From a bacterium BMS3Bbin03 (GTDB lineage Bacteria; Zhuqueibacterota; JdFR-76; BMS3Abin05), in assembly GCA_002898015.1 (NCBI GenBank), contig BDTM01000040.1, positions 1 to 57,434 on the forward strand: a stretch of DNA of 57,434 nucleotides, given 5' to 3'. This document shows, one piece after another, positions 25,990 to 35,185 of this stretch (the first letter of the stretch is position 1; every line of letters begins with the position of its first letter). The translations under genes were made by a program, and so were the position numbers. The notes beneath the pieces are model-generated. The model saw nothing but the letters and a program-made list of their open reading frames with translations, did no database searches and was not told where the DNA came from.

Positions 25990-26017
25990 AAAAAGGCGTT
26001 TAAAGAAACGCCTTTTT
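25990..26017. terminator. Rho-independent terminator after ftsZ
   Basis: AAAAAGGCGTTT (25990-26001), four-base loop AAAG, AAACGCCTTTTT (26006-26017): a perfect 12-bp stem whose 3' arm ends in a T run. It directly abuts the ftsZ stop. Symmetric A and T tracts make it usable from both strands, so it may also end rpmB transcription. Confidence 0.88.
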
Positions 26018-26098
26018 GAAAAAAACGAAAACCACAAAGACCTCTAAAAAAAGGGCACAGGGGGTTTAATTGCCGTTTATCGGGATATGATTTTTGGT

Positions 26099-26293
26099 TT
26101 AGGCCGCTTTGGTCACGCGTCCGGAACGAATGCATCCGGTGCAAACCATCATGTGTTTCACCGTCCCATTATCCAGACGGGCACGGACACGCTGCAAATT
26201 CGGCAGCCAGCGTCTTTTGGTTAGATTGTGAGCATGGCTGACTTTGTTTCCGACGATTGGTCCTTTGCCACAAATTTCACAACGTTTTGCCAT
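26099..26293 (-). CDS. rpmB: Ribosomal protein L28 (zinc-binding form)
   Basis: Large-subunit ribosomal protein of 64 residues: '[12 protein letters not shown]', '[19 protein letters not shown]' and '[11 protein letters not shown]'. Two CxxC pairs (CEIC and CTGC) mark the zinc-ribbon form rather than the cysteine-free type. The ATG at 26293 is chosen because AAGGAG lies about ten bases upstream; a TTG at 26302 is too close to that site. The gene is convergent with ftsZ and is one of only two minus-strand genes. A weak promoter candidate for it (ATGCAA and AAAGTA read on the minus strand) is at 26332-26360. Confidence 0.96.
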   Translation of the reverse strand: MAKRCEICGKGPIVGNKVSHAHNLTKRRWLPNLQRVRARLDNGTVKHMMVCTGCIRSGRVTKAA

Positions 26294-26587
26294 CTTAATC
26301 AATCTCCTTTTATTTCATTAAAGCGACTTTAAAAGTACAAAAGAAATCCTGAAAATGCAAGAATTTTTTCTGTTATTAGTCTGCATCCGTCATTGTCGCG
26401 AAAACACGAAGATTCAAAGGCTTATTTATTCTAAAATTAAAGCATTACATTCTTTTTTCCTCATGTTTTGATGTAATTCAAATCAGACTTGAAAATCAGG
26501 GAATTTTATTGTACTGTTTATAGTCCGTCGCGGTAAAGCCGCAAATGATTGACACAAATAAAATCTAAAAAAAGAAAGGCATTGTTA
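26294..26587. other. Divergent gap between rpmB and the pyrophosphatase gene
   Basis: 294 bp, AT-rich. It must hold the rpmB promoter on the minus strand and one for the plus-strand pyrophosphatase gene. A third, shorter CGCGAA-type repeat is at 26397-26419, and a small GCGG-TAAA-CCGC-like hairpin (GCGGTAAAGCCGC) lies near 26530-26542. No gene is seen. Confidence 0.6.
26397..26419 (+). repeat. CGCGAA-type repeat, short copy 3
   Basis: 23 bp starting CGCGAAAACACGAAG and ending CAAAG, related to the elements at 7301 and 24624. It is more diverged and lacks their leading CAGC. Confidence 0.45.
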
Positions 26588-27247
26588 ATGAACGATCATT
26601 CAGAACCCGCATGGAAACTTTTTGGCCAGTTTTTTCAAGCTCATCCGTGGCACGGCATTCCGGTTGGAAAAAATGCGCCTGAAATTGTGAACGCCTACAT
26701 TGAAATTGTCCCAACGGATACGGTCAAATACGAATTGGACAAACAAACCGGCCTGTTAAAGATCGACCGGCCGCAGAAATTTTCCAGTATGCCGCCCATG
26801 TTGTACGGTTTGATTCCGCGCACGTTCTGCGGAAAGCGGATTGGTGATTTTTGTACCGAAAAAACAGGGCGCAAAAACGTGGTTGGCGATGGTGATCCTC
26901 TGGACATTTGTATTTTAACCGAACGTCCGATTTCCCATGGAAACATCATTGTCACGGCGGTTTCGATCGGAGGCTTTCGCATGATCGATGGAAATGAAGC
27001 AGATGATAAAATAATTGCCTATCTCAAAAACGATCCGATTTTTAGCCAGTGGAAGGATATCAGCGATATGCCGGAAGCCTTGCTCGAGCGCCTGCGCCAT
27101 TATTTTCTCACCTACAAAGATATTCCTGGATCCGTGGAGCACAACACCGAAATTACGCACGTTTACGGCAGGGAAGAAGCGCTGGAAATTATTCGACTGA
27201 GTTTTGAAGATTACAATGAAAAATTCGCCGGCCTGTGGGTACGGTAA
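26588..27247 (+). CDS. ppa: Inorganic pyrophosphatase (class I)
   Basis: Soluble enzyme that hydrolyses pyrophosphate to two phosphates and so drives biosynthetic reactions. The signature 'DGDPLD' has the metal ligands D101, D103 and D106, and 'VKYELDKQTG' near residue 47 plus 'LYGLIPRTFCGKRIGDFC' near 72 are conserved around the active site. The N-terminal 'HPWHGIPVGKNAPEIVNAYIEIVP' is typical of the roughly 220-residue bacterial subgroup. The ATG at 26588 is preferred (AAAGG upstream) over an in-frame codon at 26549. Confidence 0.92.
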   Translation: MNDHSEPAWKLFGQFFQAHPWHGIPVGKNAPEIVNAYIEIVPTDTVKYELDKQTGLLKIDRPQKFSSMPPMLYGLIPRTFCGKRIGDFCTEKTGRKNVVGDGDPLDICILTERPISHGNIIVTAVSIGGFRMIDGNEADDKIIAYLKNDPIFSQWKDISDMPEALLERLRHYFLTYKDIPGSVEHNTEITHVYGREEALEIIRLSFEDYNEKFAGLWVR

Positions 27248-27277
27248 GCCGTTGACGGGTTTAGCGATTCACTTTTT

Positions 27278-28273
27278 ATGAATTTCTTGACGATTCCGAT
27301 CATCAACAGGGCGTTTTTATCGCCGATGGCCGGTTTTACCGACCGGCCGTTTCGGCGGATCTGCAAAAGACTGGAAGCCGGATTTGTTTTTGGTGAGTTT
27401 GTCAGCGCCGACGGTCTGGTGCACGAAAGCCGGAACACCTTTAAACTTCTCGAGTTTTTGGAAGAGGAGCGTCCGTTCGGAATCCAAATATTCGGAAGTG
27501 ATCCCAAAATCATGGCACGGGCTTCGAAAATGGTCGAAAAATTCAAGCCGAATGTGCTGGATATTAACTTCGGCTGCCCCGTGCACAAGGTGGTGAAGCG
27601 GGGTGCCGGAGCGGCGCTTCTCCGTGATCTTGACCGGCTCGAAGCCATTGCAAAAGCCGTTTCTGATGCGACGGACCTTCCGGTGACGGCGAAAATTCGC
27701 ATGGGCTGGTCGATGGACGAAATCGTGGCCTGTGAGGCGGCGCACCGGCTTGAACGCGCGGGCGTCCAGGCCGTAACCCTCCACGCCCGCACAAAAACCA
27801 TGGGCTATACCGGGGAAGCCGTCTGGTCTGCGATCGGAGATGTCAAAAGAGCCGTTGCGATTCCGGTGATCGGCAACGGCGACATCAAGACGGCCTCCGA
27901 TGCACGGCGAATGATTCGGGAAACCGGCTGTGACTTCGTGATGATCGGCCGGGGAGCCATTGGGAATCCCTGGATTTTTAAAGAGACTGCCGATTTATTG
28001 GAATCTGGCCGGGAGATCGAGCCGCCGTCTTTGCAGGAAAGGGGAGCTGTTTGCCTGCAGCAATTTCAATGGGCATTGGATTTTTACGGTTTTTCAAAAG
28101 GCTTATTTGAAATGAGAAAACATCTGGCCGCGTACGCAAAAGGATTGCCCGGAGCCGGCCAATTTCGGACAACACTTATGAAACTGAATCAGCCTGAAGA
28201 GGTGATGCAGCTCATCAGGAGGTTTTTTTTTAAAAGTAACGCGGGATATTTCAGGAATCAAGGATTACCCTGA
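27278..28273 (+). CDS. dus: tRNA-dihydrouridine synthase (Dus family)
   Basis: FMN-dependent enzyme that reduces uridine in tRNA D-loops. A TIM-barrel protein of 331 residues: 'LSPMAGFTDRPFR' at 14-26, 'GIQIFGSDP' near 68, 'DINFGCPVHKVVKRGAGAALL' with the catalytic C100, 'TAKIRMGW' near 135, 'VTLHARTK' near 165 and 'VIGNGDI' near 195. The layout is that of DusB-like proteins. It starts 30 bp after the pyrophosphatase stop, so the two are probably cotranscribed, and it meets the minus-strand coiled-coil gene 17 bp downstream. Confidence 0.93.
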   Translation: MNFLTIPIINRAFLSPMAGFTDRPFRRICKRLEAGFVFGEFVSADGLVHESRNTFKLLEFLEEERPFGIQIFGSDPKIMARASKMVEKFKPNVLDINFGCPVHKVVKRGAGAALLRDLDRLEAIAKAVSDATDLPVTAKIRMGWSMDEIVACEAAHRLERAGVQAVTLHARTKTMGYTGEAVWSAIGDVKRAVAIPVIGNGDIKTASDARRMIRETGCDFVMIGRGAIGNPWIFKETADLLESGREIEPPSLQERGAVCLQQFQWALDFYGFSKGLFEMRKHLAAYAKGLPGAGQFRTTLMKLNQPEEVMQLIRRFFFKSNAGYFRNQGLP

Positions 28274-28290
28274 TTTTAAAAAACGCTCCA

Positions 28291-28998
28291 CTACCAAAAT
28301 TTGGGCTGAAAGTCTTTACTGTTTTTAACTTCCATAATTTCGTCTCCCACTCCTAAAACCAAAAATCCATTCTTCTCGGCGTATGTCAGGACGCTCTTGT
28401 CGATCGTCAGAGACGCCAAAATCCCCACAATTTTTTTGTTTCGATGCTCAGGAAAAAATTCTTTAAATACTTGAATTTCTTTAATGAAATCATCAATATC
28501 TTTGGATTTCAAGGTGCTTTTTGTGCTGTTTAAATAAACGATGTCTCCCGCTATTGCCACGGCGTCAAATTCTTTTTCTCTTCCGTCCGGCAGCCTTTTT
28601 CTAAGTCGAATCGCAAGTGAATCCGGCAGTACATCGAATTGTTTCTGAATGATGCGCTCAATACTTGGATAGATTAAATCTTCAACCATTGTTCCCATTT
28701 TATTCGAGAGCTCGCCCCATTGTTTGTTCATGCGTTTCACTTCAGATCTCATCTCGTTTTTAAAGTCACGCATCTCATTTTTAAAGTCGAGCATTTCATT
28801 TTTAAAGTCGAGCATTTCATTTTTGAAGTCGAGCATCTCATTTTTGAAGTCACGCATCTCATTTTTAAAATCGGACATCTCATTTTTTAATGTCTGGTCA
28901 CTTCTCTCAAGCCGAAGTATGGCTGCCCCGGTTTGCGATATAAATTTCCCGAATATTGTTTCGAGCTGATCCACACGCTCTTCCAAATTAATGGCCAT
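28291..28998 (-). CDS. Coiled-coil protein with degenerate PD-(D/E)XK-like domain
   Basis: A 235-residue protein of unknown function. Residues 1-30 are helical. Residues about 38-85 are near-identical heptads (consensus RDFKNEM / LDFKNEM), encoded by a 21-bp tandem repeat, which should form a long coiled coil. The C-terminal part resembles the PD-(D/E)XK nuclease fold of the DUF3782 group: 'KEFDAVAIAGDIVYLNSTKS' has the expected Asp and Lys, but the position of the usual Glu in E-x-K is Ser, so catalysis is doubtful. The second ATG (28998) is used because the first overlaps the AAGGAG site. It is convergent with dus. Confidence 0.7.
   Translation of the reverse strand: MAINLEERVDQLETIFGKFISQTGAAILRLERSDQTLKNEMSDFKNEMRDFKNEMLDFKNEMLDFKNEMLDFKNEMRDFKNEMRSEVKRMNKQWGELSNKMGTMVEDLIYPSIERIIQKQFDVLPDSLAIRLRKRLPDGREKEFDAVAIAGDIVYLNSTKSTLKSKDIDDFIKEIQVFKEFFPEHRNKKIVGILASLTIDKSVLTYAEKNGFLVLGVGDEIMEVKNSKDFQPKFW
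28750..28890 (-). repeat. 21-bp tandem repeat array inside the coiled-coil gene
   Basis: Six full 21-bp units (28750-28770, 28771-28791, 28792-28812, 28813-28833, 28834-28854, 28855-28875) and a partial seventh. Plus-strand unit: CATCTCATTTTTAAAGTC plus three bases. Units differ at few sites. Each encodes seven residues, so gain or loss of units keeps the frame and the heptad phase. A variable copy number between strains is expected. Confidence 0.9.
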
Positions 28999-29249
28999 TG
29001 TCATCTCCTTATTTTTTATTGTTCTCTGTAATAATATATCGCAATTTATGCAAATATTTCAACAAAGATTTTGGTCTGACCATGAAAATTTGTTTTTAGA
29101 AGACCAACTTTTTTTCATATTCGGAAGAATCGAAACAAAAATATTGATATTTAGGCTTTTTTTTGTTACATTTTTCTGGATTGTTTTGTTAGTACTTTTG
29201 TTTTAATTAGGTTATGATATTGTTTTGAATAGATGAAAGTGAGGCGGAA

Positions 29250-30572
29250 ATGAACAGGCAAAATGTGCTGATTATGGGTGCGGCAGGGCGTGATTTTCAT
29301 AACTTCAACGTTTACTTCAGAGATAATGAGCAATACAATATAGTGGCTTTTACGGCCACGCAAATTCCCAATATTGAAGGCCGAAAATATCCAAAAGAAC
29401 TGGCCGGGAAATTGTATCCCAACGGCATTCCGATTTATTCCGAAAATGACCTGGACCGTTTAATCAAAGAAAAAAATATCGATTTAGTAGTTTTTGCCTA
29501 TAGTGACGTCAGGCATGAATATGTGATGCACAAGGCTTCTGAAGTGATGGCTGCCGGTGCAAATTTCATGGTCATGGGCGGTGAGAAAACCATGATTAAA
29601 AGCACCAAGCCGGTCATTTCTGTTTTAGCGGTGCGCACCGGATGCGGCAAAAGCCAGACCACGCGGCGGGTCAGTCGCATTTTACGCAATTGGGGCAAAA
29701 GAGTGGCGGCCATTCGTCATCCCATGCCGTACGGTGATTTAAATGCCCAGAAGGTTCAGCGCTTTGCCACGATCGAAGATATGGACAAAGCCGACTGCAC
29801 CATCGAAGAACGGGAGGAGTACGAGCCGCACATCGCCATGGGAAATGTGGTTTACGCCGGTGTGGACTACGAAGCCATTCTGCGGCAGGCGGAACAGGAA
29901 GCCGACATCATTCTCTGGGACGGCGGCAACAACGACATGTGTTTCTACAAATCGGATTTGACCATTACGGTGGTTGATCCGCACAGGCCGGGACATGAAT
30001 TGAAGTATTTCCCGGGTGAGACAAATCTAAGACTGGCGGATATCGTGGTGATCAATAAAATCGATACGGCTATCCCCGAGAACGTGGAAATTGTCAGGAA
30101 AAATATCGCGCGTGTAAACCCGAAGGCGATCGTTGTGGATGCAGCATCGCCTATTTTTGTGGATAAACCTGAGGTCATTCGAAATAAGCGTGTGCTTGTG
30201 GTTGAAGACGGCCCGACCCTCACACACGGCGAAATGACCTATGGCGCCGGCGTGGTGGCGGCAAAGAAATTCGGGGCGGCGGAATTGGTAGATCCCCGGC
30301 CGTTTTTGGTGGCTTCTATTAAAGATACGTTTAAAAAATATCCTTATATCGGAACGCTTCTTCCGGCAATGGGCTACGGCGCGAAACAGATTGCCGATCT
30401 GGAAGAAACGATCAACCGGACAGATGCGGACAGTGTGATTGTGGCCACACCCATTAATTTGCTGCACCTGATTAAATTCAACAAACCCAGTACAAGAGTG
30501 CGGTACGAACTTCAGGAATTGGGAACACCAGACCTGGAAACTCTTTTGAAAGAATTTATCAAAGAACTTTAA
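29250..30572 (+). CDS. COG2403 predicted GTPase (cyclic 2,3-diphosphoglycerate synthetase-like)
   Basis: A 440-residue protein. The N-terminal third is a Rossmann-like domain ('VLIMGAAGRDFHNF' at residues 6-19). A second part carries a P-loop, 'AVRTGCGKSQTTRRV' near residue 127, then 'WDGGNNDM' near 230 (Walker B position) and 'INKID' near 268, the G4-type motif. This is the COG2403 pattern; a relative in methanogens makes cyclic 2,3-diphosphoglycerate, but most members have no tested role. It is followed six bases later by carbamate kinase, so the two are almost surely cotranscribed. A GAGGCGG site precedes the ATG. Confidence 0.8.
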   Translation: MNRQNVLIMGAAGRDFHNFNVYFRDNEQYNIVAFTATQIPNIEGRKYPKELAGKLYPNGIPIYSENDLDRLIKEKNIDLVVFAYSDVRHEYVMHKASEVMAAGANFMVMGGEKTMIKSTKPVISVLAVRTGCGKSQTTRRVSRILRNWGKRVAAIRHPMPYGDLNAQKVQRFATIEDMDKADCTIEEREEYEPHIAMGNVVYAGVDYEAILRQAEQEADIILWDGGNNDMCFYKSDLTITVVDPHRPGHELKYFPGETNLRLADIVVINKIDTAIPENVEIVRKNIARVNPKAIVVDAASPIFVDKPEVIRNKRVLVVEDGPTLTHGEMTYGAGVVAAKKFGAAELVDPRPFLVASIKDTFKKYPYIGTLLPAMGYGAKQIADLEETINRTDADSVIVATPINLLHLIKFNKPSTRVRYELQELGTPDLETLLKEFIKEL

Positions 30573-30578
30573 GATATC

Positions 30579-31526
30579 ATGTCTTTTGAAAAAAAAGCCG
30601 TTGTAGCGCTCGGAGGGAATGCGATTACACGGGAGTTTGAAGAAGGCGATATTTATCAGCAGTTTGCAAACACCCGGAAAAGTCTGTTGGGCGTCATCGA
30701 AATGGTTAAGCTGGGGTACAAGCTGGTCTTAACCCACGGAAATGGTCCGCAGGTCGGAAATTATTTGATCCGAATTGAAGCGTCCCGCCATCTTGTCCCA
30801 CCCCTTCCGCTTGGTGTCATCGTCGCCGATCTGGAAGGCGGCATGGGTTACATGATCAGCCAATCTCTCTCAAACAAATTATATCTGCGCTCTATCAAAC
30901 GGGATGTAACGGCCGTTTTAACACAGGTTATTATCAAAAAAGATGATTCTTCAATCCTGAATCCGACAAAATATGTGGGGCCTTTTTACAAAAAGGAAGA
31001 TTTGCCTGCGCTTAAAGCGCGCGGTTGGATTATGAAGGAAGATCCCGGGCGGGGGTACCGCCGTGTGGTTCCCTCGCCAAAGCCGCTGGATATTGTTGAA
31101 AAGAAAATTATCCGCCAACTGTTCGAAAGCGGTGTGATTGTCATCGCGGCCGGAGGGGGCGGCATTCCGGTTTATCGTCAAAAAGACGGCACACTCGAAG
31201 GCGTGGATGCCGTGATTGACAAAGACCTTACGTCCGCCGTTCTTGCCCGGGAAATCGGTGCCACGGAACTCCACATTCTGACGGCGGTCGATCAGGTGGC
31301 GCTGAATTATCGAAAACCCGATCAAATTAATTTAGATACGTTAACTGTCTCGGAGGCGAAAGAGCATTTAACCGGGGGTCAATTCCCTGCGGGCAGCATG
31401 GGGCCCAAAATCCAGGCGGCCATTAATTTTTTGGAAAGCGGGGGCGAACGGGTGCTTATCACATCGGTTGAAAAACATCCGCAGGCTCTGAGAGGCGAGA
31501 CGGGAACAAGAATAGTGAAGCATTAG
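30579..31526 (+). CDS. arcC: Carbamate kinase
   Basis: Amino-acid-kinase-fold enzyme that interconverts carbamoyl phosphate + ADP with carbamate + ATP. At 315 residues it has the family length. 'VVALGGNAI' near residue 8, 'LTHGNGPQVGN' near 48, 'PSPKPLDIVE' near 165, 'VIAAGGGGIPV' near 190 and 'GVDAVIDKDLTSAVLA' near 207 are diagnostic. No arginine deiminase or ornithine carbamoyltransferase gene is nearby, so it is not part of a visible arc operon; its only operon partner is the COG2403 GTPase. Confidence 0.93.
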   Translation: MSFEKKAVVALGGNAITREFEEGDIYQQFANTRKSLLGVIEMVKLGYKLVLTHGNGPQVGNYLIRIEASRHLVPPLPLGVIVADLEGGMGYMISQSLSNKLYLRSIKRDVTAVLTQVIIKKDDSSILNPTKYVGPFYKKEDLPALKARGWIMKEDPGRGYRRVVPSPKPLDIVEKKIIRQLFESGVIVIAAGGGGIPVYRQKDGTLEGVDAVIDKDLTSAVLAREIGATELHILTAVDQVALNYRKPDQINLDTLTVSEAKEHLTGGQFPAGSMGPKIQAAINFLESGGERVLITSVEKHPQALRGETGTRIVKH

Positions 31527-31663
31527 AGGCTGAAGGATGGAAGATTAGACGCCTGTAAAGGCAAAAAAGACAGGCTTTGAATCAGCCCCGGCGAATGGCA
31601 AACCCAATCCGCCGCGTTGCTGCAAAACCGGGATGTCCGAAATTTTAAGGAGGAAGTATTTCA

Positions 31664-32821
31664 ATGAAAATTCATGAATATCAGGCAAAGGAAATTTTAA
31701 AGACGTTCGGTGTAGCTGTTCCCCGGGGCCGGGTGGCATTCACGCCGGAAGAAGCCCGCCGGGTGGCCGAAGAATTAGGCGGAAAAGTTGTTGTGAAAGC
31801 ACAAATTCATGCCGGCGGAAGAGGAAAAGCCGGCGGTGTGAAATTGGCCGACAGCCCTGAAGAGGCCGGAAAGATCGCCGAGGCGCTGATTGGTAAAATT
31901 TTGGTAACCCACCAAACGGGTCCGGAGGGAAAAGAAGTTCGAAAAGTTCTGGTGGAAGAAACCATGAATATTGCGCGGGAGTTGTACGCCGGCGTGGTTT
32001 TGGACCGTTCACGATCCCAATTGGTTTTTATGGTCAGCACGGAAGGCGGTGTGGAAATTGAGAAAGTGGCCGCAGAGGCTCCGGAAAAAATTCTGAAGGA
32101 ATACATCGATCCCGGTGTTGGATTGCAGGTATTTCAGGCCCGAAAAATGGCTTACAACCTAAAGCTTGAAGGCGATCAGGTCAAAAACGGCGTTAAATTT
32201 TTAATGGCTCTTTACAGGGCTTATGTCGCTTCGGATTCCTCTCTGGCCGAAATTAATCCGCTGGTGGTGACCAAAGACGGCCGCGTGCTGGCATTGGATG
32301 CAAAAATCAATTTTGATGACAACGCGCTGTATCGCCATCCGGACTATGCCGAGCTTCGGGATTTGAATGAAGAGGCCCCGCTGGAAGTGGAAGCGCGGAA
32401 ATATCATTTAAATTATATCAAACTGGACGGTGACGTGGGCTGTATGGTAAACGGTGCCGGCCTGGCAATGTCGACGATGGACATCATCAAACTGGCCGGC
32501 GGCGATCCGGCTAACTTTCTGGATGTGGGCGGAAGCGCAAGCGCAGAGACGGTGGAGAATGGGTTCCGGATTATTTTATCGGATAAAAATGTAAAAGCCG
32601 TCCTGATCAATATTTTTGGCGGAATTGTGCGATGTGACCGTGTAGCCACCGGTGTTGTAGAAGCGACTAAAAAAGTGGGTGTCAAGATTCCGGTGGTGAT
32701 TCGGCTGCAGGGGACAAATGCCGAGGAAGGCGCCCGAATTTTAAAAGAATCCGGTCTGAATTTTACCGTTGCCGGAGATCTTAAAGATGCGGCGGAAAAA
32801 GTGGTTGCCGCCGAAAAGTAA
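31664..32821 (+). CDS. sucC: Succinyl-CoA synthetase beta subunit
   Basis: Beta subunit (385 residues) of the enzyme that converts succinyl-CoA + NDP + phosphate to succinate + CoA + NTP. ATP-grasp domain: '[10 protein letters not shown]' at the N-terminus, '[18 protein letters not shown]' near 45, '[26 protein letters not shown]' near 190-215. The C-terminal CoA-ligase domain has '[18 protein letters not shown]' and 'IFGGIVRCD'. AAGGAGG precedes the ATG. It heads the sucCD-korDABC-ndk group. Nucleotide specificity cannot be told from sequence by eye. Confidence 0.96.
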   Translation: MKIHEYQAKEILKTFGVAVPRGRVAFTPEEARRVAEELGGKVVVKAQIHAGGRGKAGGVKLADSPEEAGKIAEALIGKILVTHQTGPEGKEVRKVLVEETMNIARELYAGVVLDRSRSQLVFMVSTEGGVEIEKVAAEAPEKILKEYIDPGVGLQVFQARKMAYNLKLEGDQVKNGVKFLMALYRAYVASDSSLAEINPLVVTKDGRVLALDAKINFDDNALYRHPDYAELRDLNEEAPLEVEARKYHLNYIKLDGDVGCMVNGAGLAMSTMDIIKLAGGDPANFLDVGGSASAETVENGFRIILSDKNVKAVLINIFGGIVRCDRVATGVVEATKKVGVKIPVVIRLQGTNAEEGARILKESGLNFTVAGDLKDAAEKVVAAEK

Positions 32822-32870
32822 AAGATGAATCAAGAATAGTTCGAATCGTTTCTGATAAAGGAGGTCTAAA

Positions 32871-33749
32871 TTGAGTGTCTTAATTGATGAGAACACCCGT
32901 CTGGTGGTTCAGGGAATTACGGGCAGCGAAGGTTCGTTTCATACACGCCAGATGATGGCGTACGGGACTAAAGTGGTGGCGGGTGTGACGCCGGGTAAAG
33001 GGGGACAAAAATTTGATGAAAAAGTACCGATTTTTAATACAATGGCGGAAGCGGCTGAGGAAACAGGTGCAAATGTATCGATCATTTTTGTCCCGCCGCC
33101 GTTTGCCGCCGATGCCATCATGGAAGCGGCAGATGCCGGCATGAATGTGACGATCTGCATCACGGAAGGCATTCCCACGCTCGATATGGTTAAAGTGCGT
33201 GCTTATCTCAAAGATCGCAAGACGCGTTTGATCGGCCCAAACTGCCCGGGCGTTATTTCACCGGAAAAAGCAAAAGTGGGTATCATGCCCGGATTTATTC
33301 ACAAAAAAGGGCATGTGGGCGTCATTTCCCGAAGCGGAACGTTAACCTATGAAGCTGTTCATCAGCTCACAACGCTGGGTATCGGGCAATCCACGTGCAT
33401 CGGGGTTGGAGGAGACCCGATTATCGGCACTCCATTTGTAGATGCGCTGAGACTGTTTAAAGCGGACCCTGAAACGGAGGCTGTTGTGATGATCGGCGAA
33501 ATTGGCGGCACGGCGGAGGAGGAAGCGGCTGCGTACATCCGGGAAAATGTGAATAAACCGGTGATCAGCTTCATTGCCGGCCAAACAGCGCCTCCCGGAC
33601 GCCGCATGGGACATGCCGGTGCCATTATTTCCGGCGGAAAAGGAACGGCTGCCGAAAAAATGGCGGTGCTTCGGGCCGCAGGCGTTCATGTGGTGGAAAG
33701 TCCCGCGGAAATCGGTGTAACGGTGCAGCGTGCACTGCAAGAGCAGTAA
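32871..33749 (+). CDS. sucD: Succinyl-CoA synthetase alpha subunit
   Basis: Alpha subunit of 292 residues, carrying the phosphorylated histidine and CoA site. '[16 protein letters not shown]' near residue 12 is the CoA-binding Rossmann loop, 'PNCPGVI' near 123 and 'GHAGAI' with H248 the phospho-histidine loop. The start codon is TTG at 32871 behind an excellent AAAGGAGG. It lies 49 bp after sucC and should form the alpha-beta enzyme with it. Confidence 0.96.
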   Translation: MSVLIDENTRLVVQGITGSEGSFHTRQMMAYGTKVVAGVTPGKGGQKFDEKVPIFNTMAEAAEETGANVSIIFVPPPFAADAIMEAADAGMNVTICITEGIPTLDMVKVRAYLKDRKTRLIGPNCPGVISPEKAKVGIMPGFIHKKGHVGVISRSGTLTYEAVHQLTTLGIGQSTCIGVGGDPIIGTPFVDALRLFKADPETEAVVMIGEIGGTAEEEAAAYIRENVNKPVISFIAGQTAPPGRRMGHAGAIISGGKGTAAEKMAVLRAAGVHVVESPAEIGVTVQRALQEQ

Positions 33750-33788
33750 TCTTTGAACATGGATTGGCTTAAATAGAGGAGAAAAAAA

Positions 33789-34034
33789 ATGGTAACGGCT
33801 GAAGTTGCGGCAAAACCGAAAGTAAAAAAAGAACCGCCCGTGGTCGATGTGATTTTTGAGAATTGTAAGGGCTGCAACATTTGTGTGGACGTGTGTCCGA
33901 CAAATGTGCTGGTTCTGATAAAAGTGCCGAATAAATGGGAGGGGTACATTGCAGAAGTGAAATATCCTGAAAAATGTACACGATGTATGCTGTGTGAAAT
34001 CGAATGCCCTGATTTTGCGATTAAAGTTTATTAA
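33789..34034 (+). CDS. korD: 2-oxoacid:ferredoxin oxidoreductase delta (ferredoxin) subunit
   Basis: An 81-residue ferredoxin-like subunit with two 4Fe-4S motifs: 'CKGCNICVDVCP' near residue 28 and 'CTRCMLCEIECP' near 60, each C-x2-C-x2-C-x3-CP. It passes electrons from the catalytic subunits to external ferredoxin. AGAGGAG is present before the ATG. First gene of the korDABC run; the adjacent sucCD suggests 2-oxoglutarate as substrate. Confidence 0.92.
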   Translation: MVTAEVAAKPKVKKEPPVVDVIFENCKGCNICVDVCPTNVLVLIKVPNKWEGYIAEVKYPEKCTRCMLCEIECPDFAIKVY

Positions 34035-34050
34035 GTGCGGAGGAACTAAA

Positions 34051-35184
34051 GTGAGCAAAAGAATGGAATTATATAGTGGAAATGAATTAGTGGCCGAGGC
34101 TGCAATTGCCGCCGGCTGCCGTTTCTTTGGCGGATATCCCATTACGCCATCCTCCGAAATTGCGGAGAGAATGTCGAAATTTTTGCCGCAGGTGGGTGGA
34201 CGGTTTATCCAGATGGAAGACGAAATTGCAAGCATGGGCGCGATTATCGGCGCTTCGCTTGCCGGGGAGAAATCAATGACGGCTACGAGCGGGCCGGGAT
34301 TTTCATTAAAACAGGAAAATCTTGGATTCGCGATGATTGCCGAAGTTCCCTGTGTTATTGTGAATGTCATGCGGGGCGGGCCCAGTACCGGTTTGCCCAC
34401 GGCGCCTTCCCAGAGCGATGTGATGCAGGCTCGCTGGGGCACGCATGGGGATCACCCGGTGATTGCTCTGGCGCCGTCTTATATGCGGGAAATATTTGAT
34501 GAGACGGTGCGTGCATTTAATCTGGCTGAAAAATATCGCATGCCGGTAATTCTGCTTTTGGATGAAGTGATTGCCCATCTGCACGAAGGCGTGGCATTGC
34601 CGGAATCGGATGAAATCGAAATTGTGAACCGCAAAAAACCCACCGTTTCACGGGAAGAATATGAGCCTTATGCCGACACGAAAGATCATGTGCCGCCCAT
34701 GGCCAATTTTTTTGAAGGCTACCGGTATCATGTGACCGGATTGAGCCATAATCCAAAAGGGCTGCCTTCGACAGATTTTGAAGTCGTACACGCGATTCAG
34801 GTGCGGCGGCAGAAAAAAATTACCGAGCATCTGGATGATATTCTGAAATGGGAAGAGCGTTCCATGGAGGATGCCGAAATCGCCATCATTGCTTACGGCT
34901 CAATCGGTCGTTCCGCGACCGATGCCGTCGAGCACCTGCGCGCCGAAGGCGTAAAAATCGGCCTGTTTCGGCCGCTGACCCTCTGGCCGTTTCCTGAGAA
35001 ACGCGTGGCTGAAATTGCCAGGCAGGTAAAAAGGATTTTTGTCCCTGAAATGAATCTCGGCCAACTCGTTCTGGAAGTGGAGCGGATGGCAAAAGGAGAT
35101 GCCGAGGTCATTGGCATCAACCAGGTCGGCGGGGTGATGATTCGCCCCCGGGAGATTGTCAGCAGAGTGAAGGAGGTTGCCTAA
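34051..35184 (+). CDS. korA: 2-oxoglutarate:ferredoxin oxidoreductase alpha subunit
   Basis: Alpha subunit (377 residues) of the thiamine-diphosphate enzyme that forms succinyl-CoA, CO2 and reduced ferredoxin, or runs in reverse. 'GNELVAEAAIAAGCRFFGGYPITPSSEIAE' opens the protein in short conserved pieces, with 'MEDEIASMGAIIGASLAGEKSMTATSGPG' after it, the domain that packs on the TPP site. The GTG at 34051 is chosen for the GGAGGAAC site upstream; the frame is open further back into korD. Its stop is next to the korB start. Substrate is inferred from sucCD, and another 2-oxoacid is possible. Confidence 0.93.
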   Translation: MSKRMELYSGNELVAEAAIAAGCRFFGGYPITPSSEIAERMSKFLPQVGGRFIQMEDEIASMGAIIGASLAGEKSMTATSGPGFSLKQENLGFAMIAEVPCVIVNVMRGGPSTGLPTAPSQSDVMQARWGTHGDHPVIALAPSYMREIFDETVRAFNLAEKYRMPVILLLDEVIAHLHEGVALPESDEIEIVNRKKPTVSREEYEPYADTKDHVPPMANFFEGYRYHVTGLSHNPKGLPSTDFEVVHAIQVRRQKKITEHLDDILKWEERSMEDAEIAIIAYGSIGRSATDAVEHLRAEGVKIGLFRPLTLWPFPEKRVAEIARQVKRIFVPEMNLGQLVLEVERMAKGDAEVIGINQVGGVMIRPREIVSRVKEVA

Positions 35185-35185
35185 A

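Noticed and set aside
28750..28890. Evenly spaced repeats as a CRISPR array
   Set aside because: The 21-bp units are contiguous with no unique spacers and encode heptads in frame, so this is a coding minisatellite.
31527..31663. Riboswitch or leader RNA before sucC
   Set aside because: The 137-bp gap shows no conserved motif or strong stem beyond the ribosome site.
33342..34442. 366-codon minus-strand open frame
   Set aside because: It lies antisense to sucD, korD and korA, all of which have clear family motifs and ribosome sites; its translation is low-complexity and unrelated to known proteins.
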